Shown here: positions 40,200 through 45,173 of the stretch, in pieces
How the letters are laid out: each line of letters starts with the position of its first letter
Numbering within the stretch: the first letter of the stretch is position 1
DNA from: JABWCK01 sp043822385
GTDB taxonomy: Archaea > Micrarchaeota > Micrarchaeia > Norongarragalinales > Norongarragalinaceae
Length of the DNA stretch: 45,173 bases
Assembly (NCBI GenBank): GCA_043822385.1
Contig: JBDRBT010000002.1
Span: 1 to 45,173, forward strand
Reading direction: 5' to 3'
Made by a program: the position numbers and the translations under genes
The notes under the pieces: model-generated
The model's input: only the letters and a program-made list of their open reading frames with translations
Databases searched by the model: none
What the model was told of the DNA's origin: nothing

Positions 40200-41096
40200 T
40201 CACGATCCAACAAAACAATTACTTTTTACTTTAACGAAATACGCCTTGCCAGCCTTCATTAACGCAGTCTTTTTCCAAGCTCCAGTCCATTCCCACAAAC
40301 CACTCTCAACAAAACAATCCGCATTAAAATCATTCCAACTAACGTCTCTAGATGAACCAACTAAATTCCAGCCAGCATTCAAACGCAACAATAAACTATT
40401 GCTAGAACCACTCGCTTGCAAAACGCATGCTTGACTAGCCTTCAACCAATAACCCTTGCCTGCACTCAAAACACTCGATAAAGCAAGCTCCTTGTAACCA
40501 TTATTGAACTCAAAAACCTTTAACGAACAACCCGTTAACGAGGAAACGTCGAAAGAAAAAGAAACTAAATTCCAACCCTTAACTAAACGCTTGCTAGCAG
40601 TTTTCTCTTCACTAGAAGCAAACAAACTAGGAACTGGAGTTGAAGAAGGAGTCACTGAAGCAGTAGGCGTTGGAGTAACGCTTCCAGAAGGCGTTGGTGT
40701 TACTGAAGGAGTTGGCGTTGATGAAGGCGTTGCAGGAGGCAAAGGCGAAGAACCTGAAGCAAACCTAATGCGCGAGTAAACAGCTCCATCCAGCCACTCG
40801 AAAACATCGCAAACAAACACTCTCACGTTGTTAAACGAGTAATCACTTCCTTCAGCTAGAGTAACTGAATTAACCTTGCTGCCGCCAGAATAAAAATCAA
40901 GCTTCACGTCTGCAGTAGAATCAGGATTACTCGGGGGGTAAACAAACTCTACTAAAACAATTCTAACTCCGTTAGGCGCAGTAACTTCGTCTTCCTCACT
41001 CATTCCGTCAAAAAACTGGAATTCACTAGGCAACTCGTCGCAAACCGCAGCAACAAAACTCGTTGCAAACAACAAAAACAATAAAACAAAACGCAT
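40200..41096 (-). CDS. Secreted protein with Ser/Thr/Pro-rich linker and paired GWNLV repeats
   Basis: 298 residues from ATG 41096. Signal peptide (MRFVLLFLLFATSFVAAVC), an N-terminal beta-rich domain to about residue 115, a roughly 45-residue linker of S/T/P repeats (likely glycosylated), then two related modules: KGWNLVSFSFDVSS with CSLKVFEFNNGYKE, and AGWNLVGSSRDVSW with CFVESGLWEWTGAW. Each ends in GKxYxxK and a Cys pair. An extracellular binding or envelope role is likely. It starts 7 bp after the GNAT gene in the same operon. Confidence 0.75.
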   Translation of the reverse strand: MRFVLLFLLFATSFVAAVCDELPSEFQFFDGMSEEDEVTAPNGVRIVLVEFVYPPSNPDSTADVKLDFYSGGSKVNSVTLAEGSDYSFNNVRVFVCDVFEWLDGAVYSRIRFASGSSPLPPATPSSTPTPSVTPTPSGSVTPTPTASVTPSSTPVPSLFASSEEKTASKRLVKGWNLVSFSFDVSSLTGCSLKVFEFNNGYKELALSSVLSAGKGYWLKASQACVLQASGSSNSLLLRLNAGWNLVGSSRDVSWNDFNADCFVESGLWEWTGAWKKTALMKAGKAYFVKVKSNCFVGS

Positions 41097-41103
41097 AAAA
41101 TAA

Positions 41104-41592
41104 TTAGTTTTTCTTGAAATAAAACAGTATTTCCTTGCCTCCAATCCTGCGTTCAAGCACTCCTTTTTGCTTGAAACCAATTTCTTCATACAATTTTTGC
41201 GCTTTCTTGTTGTCTACAGTAACTAAAATAACAACGCTGCCAGCACGTTGCTTCTTAGCTAAAAACAAAGCAGCCTTCAACAACTTAGTTCCAATTCCTT
41301 CTCCTTGAAACTCTTTCTTTACAGCTAAACCCAAAATTTTTGCTTGCAAACCATCGCAAGAACACTCGCCTTTCTTTAATTCATGCAATTCCTTAAAAAA
41401 GCAAGCATTGCAAAACTCCACGTCAACAAAACCAACTACTTCCTTTTTTATTAAAGCCACTAAATAAAAAATGTTTTCAGACTCCAAACGATCTAAAATC
41501 GTTTCCAGAGTGGGCTCAATGTAAGGGAAAAAATCGTTCGTTAATTCAAACAAAGCTTCCACGTGCTCCTTGCGAGCTTCCTCAATAATCAT
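41104..41592 (-). CDS. GNAT-family N-acetyltransferase with a cysteine-rich insert
   Basis: 162 residues from ATG 41592. The acetyl-CoA motif LGLAVKKEFQGEGIGTKLLKAA is complete, and VTVDNKKAQKLYEEIGFK follows as in RimI-like enzymes. An insert before it has CxxC and CxC pairs (FCNACFF, GECSCDG) that could hold zinc. Substrate unknown. It shares a single TATA element with the divergent gene at 41642. Confidence 0.87.
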   Translation of the reverse strand: MIIEEARKEHVEALFELTNDFFPYIEPTLETILDRLESENIFYLVALIKKEVVGFVDVEFCNACFFKELHELKKGECSCDGLQAKILGLAVKKEFQGEGIGTKLLKAALFLAKKQRAGSVVILVTVDNKKAQKLYEEIGFKQKGVLERRIGGKEILFYFKKN

Positions 41593-41610
41593 TGCAAAAC
41601 CACAACTAGA

Positions 41611-41619
41611 ATTATTAAC
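41611..41619. promoter_or_regulatory. Shared central TATA element, GNAT and divergent hypothetical gene
   Basis: ATTATTAAC in the 49-bp gap, about 23 bases from the GNAT ATG (41592) and 27 from the ATG at 41642. Third example of a one-box divergent promoter in this window. Confidence 0.45.
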
Positions 41620-41641
41620 GAACAAATAGTTTATTTAATTA

Positions 41642-42562
41642 ATGAAGCGGAGTAGGGCCTACCCCCTCTTTGGGTTTATGCCATATAATGAAGAAGAACT
41701 GCCAAAAAGAAGTATTGATAGAGCAAAACTAGCTTTAATTAGCATGTATAGACTAGAAAAAATGCTAGTCTCTGGACACCAATTAATACCAACCGACTCT
41801 AAAATAGTTGAAAAAATAGGTTTGAAAAAAGAAAAACAAGGAAGACCCAATCATTTTTTTGCTGCTTTTTCTGGAGAATGGGCTAGAGCACTAGCTGAAA
41901 AAATAAGAATCGAAGCTTCAGACATTCACAAACCCATATTAGAAAAACTAAAAAAAAATAAAGGGAAAATAGAGAGAATTTTTCAACAAGCGGGGGAATA
42001 CGGCGCAATTATTCCTAGATACTACAATTGGACGATTAGTTTCGAACCACTTCAATTACTCGCAAACCCCTCAAGCTGTGAAGACGTAGCCAGACTCGCG
42101 TTAATCAACGAAAAAGGATTAAAAATACTAGCAGAACAAAACAACGAAAGCATGCATGGATTAAAAACCGTAGTAAAAAGACTAGACAAAATAGCTGAAG
42201 TATACGGCGGAAAATTCAAAATAAAACAAACCACCATAACCGGAAGAAAACTTGATTTTAGAACTGAAAAATACTTACCTCCGTCAGAAAAAAACTTGTT
42301 CGTTCTTACTCTAAAAACTAATGAAAAAGCAAGAAAACTAGCTGAACTAGACTTGTGGGTAGAACGAAGATTAAACTCAAAACTATCAGAAGAAGAACTA
42401 GCTGAAAAACTAAGTAAAGAATTTAGTTTAAAAAACAGTTTCAAGTTTTCAAAGAACGACATAAAAGAAAGTCTAAACAGAATAAACGTATTGAAAGAAT
42501 ATTCACTAGACGTAAGCCCACATTACGAATATGGAAACTACAACTATTTCCGCAATCTTTAA
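41642..42562 (+). CDS. Hypothetical protein, Lys/Glu-rich
   Basis: 306 residues, no membrane segment. The N-terminus has YPLFGFMPYNEEELPKRS, the middle helices are highly charged, and a segment QGRPNHFFAAFSGEW may be a structured core. The C-terminus is Tyr/Asn-rich (PHYEYGNYNYFRNL). Not recognised. The ATG at 41642 is about 27 bases from the shared TATA element; an internal ATG at residue 13 is an alternative. It ends 7 bp before the convergent PLD gene. Confidence 0.68.
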   Translation: MKRSRAYPLFGFMPYNEEELPKRSIDRAKLALISMYRLEKMLVSGHQLIPTDSKIVEKIGLKKEKQGRPNHFFAAFSGEWARALAEKIRIEASDIHKPILEKLKKNKGKIERIFQQAGEYGAIIPRYYNWTISFEPLQLLANPSSCEDVARLALINEKGLKILAEQNNESMHGLKTVVKRLDKIAEVYGGKFKIKQTTITGRKLDFRTEKYLPPSEKNLFVLTLKTNEKARKLAELDLWVERRLNSKLSEEELAEKLSKEFSLKNSFKFSKNDIKESLNRINVLKEYSLDVSPHYEYGNYNYFRNL

Positions 42563-42569
42563 AGAAAAA

Positions 42570-43097
42570 TTAACCAATAAACGCTTGCGCCTTAAACCAA
42601 TCCTGCGCGAAAACAAGCAAAAAATCCCTAGCAATTCCCTCATCCGTAATAATTACACCCGCCTCGCGATTAGTAGAACCAGCACGCCTACTCCAATTAA
42701 TACTACCAACTAAAACCCGTTTTTCATCAACAACCGCAAACTTCGAGTGAGTATTCGTGTACTCTAAAGACGCCCACTTTACTTCAATCCCTTTAGAAGC
42801 CAAGTACTTTCCAGTTTCTAAATTACCTTCAACGCGAGGCTCTAAAACAACTCTAACTAAAACGCCTTTACTGGCTTCTTCAGCCAAAGCCTGCATTAAC
42901 TCCGGGTTACTGAATTGGTATAATTCAACGTCAATGCTTTCTTGAGCAGAGTAAACGAAAGCAAGCAACGTGTTCAACGCGCCTGGAGAAAACACGGATT
43001 GCACTTCACTACCTAAAACCACGCAGTTGTGTGGGAAAACAAAGCCAGCTAGAAAACCAATAGACAAAAACAAGCCGAACAACAAGAAACGCTTCAC
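42570..43097 (-). CDS. Secreted phospholipase D-like nuclease (single HKD)
   Basis: 175 residues from GTG 43097, which has TTTATTATT about 26 bases upstream. After an N-terminal signal-anchor (LLFGLFLSIGFLAGFV), one HKD motif, THSKFAVVDEKRVLVGSINWS with His117, Lys119 and Asp124, matches the small dimeric Nuc-type PLD nucleases. It probably cuts DNA or RNA outside the membrane for nutrient scavenging. An in-frame TTG 39 bases further up was rejected. Confidence 0.85.
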   Translation of the reverse strand: MKRFLLFGLFLSIGFLAGFVFPHNCVVLGSEVQSVFSPGALNTLLAFVYSAQESIDVELYQFSNPELMQALAEEASKGVLVRVVLEPRVEGNLETGKYLASKGIEVKWASLEYTNTHSKFAVVDEKRVLVGSINWSRRAGSTNREAGVIITDEGIARDFLLVFAQDWFKAQAFIG

Positions 43098-43193
43098 GAG
43101 AAAAAGAAGATAAGAAAGGAATAATAAAACAAGCAAGAAAGATAATAATTAAACAAAACAAAAAGAAAATAGTTTCAAATAGCTTCTTTAATC

Positions 43194-43216
43194 AAATTTT
43201 CTTTCTAAGAAAATTT
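43194..43216. repeat. Perfect 10-bp inverted repeat abutting tRNA-Gly
   Basis: AAATTTTCTT-TCT-AAGAAAATTT ends exactly one base before the tRNA's first base. A promoter TATA (CTTTAATC, about 43184-43192) would lie just before it, so it spans the whole initiation region. Its role is unclear. Confidence 0.7.
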
Positions 43217-43327
43217 GCGGTGGTGGTCTAGTGGTATGATTCGACCTTCCCAACGAACTTTTTACTAAAAAGTTCGATCAAAAAATGGAAAAAGGTCGCG
43301 ATTCGGGTTCGATTCCCGGCCGCCGCA
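43217..43327 (+). tRNA. tRNA-Gly (anticodon CCC) with a 40-nt intron
   Basis: Acceptor GCGGTGG pairs with CCGCCGC (one G-U), discriminator A. Anticodon stem CGACC/GGTCG, loop TTCCCAA with CCC at 34-36, T arm TCGGG-TTCGATT-CCCGG, short variable loop. The D arm is weak but resembles eukaryotic/archaeal tRNA-Gly. The intron at 37/38 forms a textbook bulge-helix-bulge: TTCC pairs with GGAA, with three-base bulges CAA and AAA each cut after the second base. The 3' end repeats at 44465. Confidence 0.95.
43253..43292 (+). other. Archaeal tRNA intron (tRNA-Gly, 37/38)
   Basis: 40 nt. It contains a perfect 10-bp hairpin CGAACTTTTT-ACT-AAAAAGTTCG (43254-43276) and the GGAA that pairs with the anticodon loop. 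Confidence 0.9.
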
Positions 43328-43364
43328 TGAAGTTATCTTGCAATAATTTGTTAAAAAGTAAAAT

Positions 43365-43407
43365 AGTTATCACTGATTTAAAAAACTAATGAGTTTTAGT
43401 GATAACT
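43365..43407. promoter_or_regulatory. Operator-like unit A upstream of fic
   Basis: AGTTATCACT and its inverse AGTGATAACT are 33 bp apart start to start, with a TATA-like TTTAAAAAAC between them. Same geometry as unit B. A partial AGTTATC also lies at 43331-43337. Confidence 0.65.
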
Positions 43408-43411
43408 AAAA

Positions 43412-43454
43412 AGTTATCACCGAAATCAATATATATTTAGTTTCAGTGATAACT
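43412..43454. promoter_or_regulatory. Operator-like unit B overlapping the fic promoter
   Basis: AGTTATCACC and AGTGATAACT again 33 bp apart, enclosing AATATATATTT whose centre is about 26 bases before the GTG at 43457. A repressor bound to the two arms would cover the TATA box. The unit ends two bases before the start codon. Confidence 0.65.
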
Positions 43455-43456
43455 GC

Positions 43457-44446
43457 GTGTCTAGAATAATTAAACGCAAAGTAAAAGGAAAACAATACTA
43501 CTACTTGGAAGAATCAATAAAAAAAAGAGGCAAATGGGTTAAAGAAAGTGTTTACTTAGGAGATGCTATTCCTGAAAACAAGAAACTACTAGCAATTTAT
43601 AACGAATTTGAGAAAAAACTAAGAAAACAAGGCGTAAAAGGAATTACGCCACCGTACACGGAATTCATAACGCATAAGATCGCAGAAAAAATAGAAGAAG
43701 TAACCGTCAAAAAACAACAATTCGTTAAATCTCTTTCACCAAAAGAACGTGAAAAATTTGCACAACGAGAAAGAGTTACGTTTATTACTGATTCTAACGC
43801 AATCGAAGGGTCTACACTCAACTATGCCTTGACTGAAAGAGTTGTTTCAGATCAAGAAAGAATGGAAAAACTAAAGAAACAAGGATACACCATAACTGGA
43901 ATGGGCAGGGAAGAACAAGAAGCACTAAACTTGAATAAATGCCTGAATTTATATGAAAAATACTTATTAGAACGAGCAAAAATTAGTGAAGAAATGATGC
44001 TAAAGCTGCATTTAATTCTCTTAAACGACATTAGTGGCTACGAAAAATACGTGGGAATCTGGAGGCCAGTAAACGTAATGATTCGCGGATCAGACCACGT
44101 TTTTCCGCATCATGCCCAAGTTCAAGCATTAATGAAAGAATTAATTGCGTGGTATAACGAAAACAGTGAATTGATTCAACCAGTAGAACTGGCTGCAAAA
44201 TTTCATACTAAATTCACTGCAATTCACCCCTTTGCAGATGGAAACGGCAGAATGGCTCGGTTACTAATGAACTATATACTTCAAACGAAAAATGCGCCTT
44301 TCACGAACATACCGCTATCAAAAAGGAACGAATACATGAAAACGCAAGCAGCAGGAAATAAAAATGACCTTAAACCGTTTACTTTATTTTTAGCTAAGCA
44401 AATAATTGAACAAACAAAAGAAACAACTAAAAACAACAGGAACTAA
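43457..44446 (+). CDS. Fic/DOC-family protein (probable AMPylating transferase, class II)
   Basis: 329 residues from GTG 43457. The Fic motif HPFADGNGRMARL (His257 to Arg268) is complete. The inhibitory helix motif S-x3-E-G lies at 113-118 (SNAIEG), N-terminal to the Fic core, which marks a self-inhibited class II Fic protein. The lysine-rich N-terminus (KRKVKGKQYYYLEESIKKRG) may bind nucleic acid. These enzymes usually attach AMP to protein hydroxyls. It appears leaderless with duplicated operators and sits alone downstream of tRNA-Gly, suggesting acquisition. Confidence 0.93.
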   Translation: MSRIIKRKVKGKQYYYLEESIKKRGKWVKESVYLGDAIPENKKLLAIYNEFEKKLRKQGVKGITPPYTEFITHKIAEKIEEVTVKKQQFVKSLSPKEREKFAQRERVTFITDSNAIEGSTLNYALTERVVSDQERMEKLKKQGYTITGMGREEQEALNLNKCLNLYEKYLLERAKISEEMMLKLHLILLNDISGYEKYVGIWRPVNVMIRGSDHVFPHHAQVQALMKELIAWYNENSELIQPVELAAKFHTKFTAIHPFADGNGRMARLLMNYILQTKNAPFTNIPLSKRNEYMKTQAAGNKNDLKPFTLFLAKQIIEQTKETTKNNRN

Positions 44447-44459
44447 GGCTTGACCTTAG
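44443..44459. terminator. Hairpin at the fic stop codon
   Basis: CTAAGG-CTTGA-CCTTAG, a 6-bp inverted repeat overlapping the TAA. No T-run follows directly, so terminator function is uncertain; it may be part of the islet boundary. Confidence 0.35.
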
Positions 44460-44464
44460 CATGT

Positions 44465-44474
44465 GGCCGCCGCA
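44465..44474. repeat. Direct repeat of the tRNA-Gly 3' end (possible attachment-site remnant)
   Basis: GGCCGCCGCA is identical to the last ten bases of the tRNA-Gly gene (43318-43327). Such a GC-rich 10-mer is unexpected in this AT-rich DNA. The 1147 bp between the copies hold only fic and its operators, as in an element integrated at a tRNA 3' end. Confidence 0.55.
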
Positions 44475-44987
44475 CTAATTTTTTTCATCCTTTAAAGCAA
44501 GCTTATGTATCCGCTTAATAAAATTTTCTTTGAACACGCGATATTTTCCTCCATCGCCTTTAGCTGCCTTGCAAGATAATTTCTTTAGTTCAATATATTT
44601 AGCAACTGCTTCAGGATTTTTCTTTAAGTAATCTCTAAAACGAGTGAATTCAAACCAAACCTCACTATTAAAAACAACTAAGTGAACGTGCACAACTATA
44701 GACTCGTTTGTTGTCCTCCTGAAAAACAACCTGCGCGGGGTACTGCCGTTTTCCCTAAAATCGTAACCAGCAGTGGATAATAAAGACAAGTGCTTCTTGA
44801 AATCCTTCTTAGACGGAACTCCAACGCAAATATCGACAATTCGCTTGCCACCTAACCCAGGCACAGCAGTACTTCCAACATGCTCAATTCGCACTCCATC
44901 ATCAAAATGACCTCTTAATTTCTCTTCTTCCCGCTTAAAAATAGATGCGTACTCAGGGGTATAAGGATAAAAACCGTATTTCTCCAT
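44475..44987 (-). CDS. GrpB-family protein (nucleotidyltransferase-like fold)
   Basis: 170 residues from ATG 44987. The family signature RIEHVGSTAVPGLGGKRIVD and the VHVHLVVFNSEVWFEF segment are clear. GrpB proteins have a minimal nucleotidyltransferase fold with an Asp/His site; their substrate is unknown. TTTTTTATTTT about 27 bases upstream supports this start against a 34-residue longer frame with a hydrophobic N-terminus. It ends immediately at the att-like repeat. Confidence 0.88.
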   Translation of the reverse strand: MEKYGFYPYTPEYASIFKREEEKLRGHFDDGVRIEHVGSTAVPGLGGKRIVDICVGVPSKKDFKKHLSLLSTAGYDFRENGSTPRRLFFRRTTNESIVVHVHLVVFNSEVWFEFTRFRDYLKKNPEAVAKYIELKKLSCKAAKGDGGKYRVFKENFIKRIHKLALKDEKN

Positions 44988-45047
44988 ACAAAAGAGTATT
45001 ACAAACAAAATAAAAAACACACTGCAGAAAAGATTACGGTGGTTTGA

Positions 45048-45173
45048 ATGACGGTTTTTATTTTTCACGGAACTGAAGGGCATCCACAAGAAAATTGGTT
45101 TCCCTGGCTGAAAGAAAAATTAGAAAAAAAAGGACAAACCGTTTTCGTGCCGCAGTTTCCCTCGCCACCAATA
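45048..45173 (+). CDS. Alpha/beta hydrolase, RBBP9/YdeN-like (truncated by the window)
   Basis: The first 42 codons only. MTVFIFHGTEGHPQENWFPW followed by LEKKGQTVFVPQFPSPP is the N-terminus of small serine hydrolases of the RBBP9/YdeN group. A GGTGG site lies eight bases before ATG 45048. The catalytic residues lie beyond the window end. Confidence 0.75.
   Translation, partial: MTVFIFHGTEGHPQENWFPWLKEKLEKKGQTVFVPQFPSPPI

Noticed and set aside
41097..41189. N-terminal extension of the secreted GWNLV protein into the GNAT gene
   Set aside because: The signal peptide begins exactly at the internal ATG 41096, and the extension overlaps GNAT coding sequence.
44988..45089. Extended GrpB N-terminus with a hydrophobic stretch
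   Set aside because: GrpB family similarity starts at ATG 44987, which has its own TATA box; the extension covers the divergent promoter.

Overview
This 45 kb AT-rich window comes from an archaeon, most probably a small-genome DPANN-type lineage. The evidence is a geranylgeranyl-reductase-type flavoprotein, RtcB with an intein, archaeal-type TyrRS and PGK, two tRNA genes whose introns sit at position 37/38 in bulge-helix-bulge folds, box C/D guide RNAs, TATA-like boxes about 26 nt upstream of start codons (many leaderless genes), GGTGAT/GGAGG ribosome sites elsewhere, and many tiny membrane proteins. The exact phylum cannot be fixed from this window.

Layout. 1-7.1 kb: flavoprotein, intein-split RtcB RNA ligase with a coupled unknown gene, and a membrane-anchored Lon-type protease. 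7.0-12.1 kb: folate/one-carbon block (FolC, tandem-domain ThyX, GlyA) and an aldo-keto reductase. 12.2-17.9 kb: secreted Ig-like protein, endonuclease III, small membrane proteins, a box C/D sRNA, a 37-residue basic protein coupled to a PfkB kinase, a lone ATP-cone protein and an SDR. 18-25.2 kb: intron-containing tRNA-Leu(CAA), H+-pyrophosphatase, a methyltransferase, a tight operon of unknown small proteins with an HD phosphohydrolase, and a ribbon-helix-helix regulator. 25.2-26.1 kb: a repeat-rich, mostly non-coding stretch with palindromes and three copies of a 19-bp repeat. 26-32.6 kb: ZIP and EamA transporters, a Nudix pair, a compact [FeFe] hydrogenase with a likely ACT-like regulator, and PGK with small membrane proteins. 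32.6-45.2 kb: Ca2+-type P-ATPase, CBS protein, PurB, a second C/D sRNA, aminotransferase, TyrRS, JAB protein, secreted proteins, GNAT, PLD nuclease, tRNA-Gly(CCC) followed by a Fic-protein islet, GrpB and the start of an alpha/beta hydrolase.

How it fits together. Two genes need tRNA splicing, and RtcB, the exon ligase for that reaction, is in the same window. The strongest novelty candidate is the sRNA at about 37271-37331 (minus strand). Its D guide is complementary to the intron-containing pre-tRNA-Leu(CAA) encoded at 17975-18098 and places wobble C34 exactly at the fifth base from box D. Its second guide places the C of a CAT anticodon loop (elongator tRNA-Met) at the same position. A second sRNA, at 15650-15706, appears to target the 23S rRNA P loop and the strand just before the peptidyl-transferase centre. 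Metabolically the window suggests a fermentative cell: H-cluster-only hydrogenase, K+-independent pyrophosphatase, PGK and salvage-type folate/nucleotide enzymes. Several divergent gene pairs share a single central TATA element in about 50-bp gaps. No cas genes, replication initiator or rRNA genes were seen.
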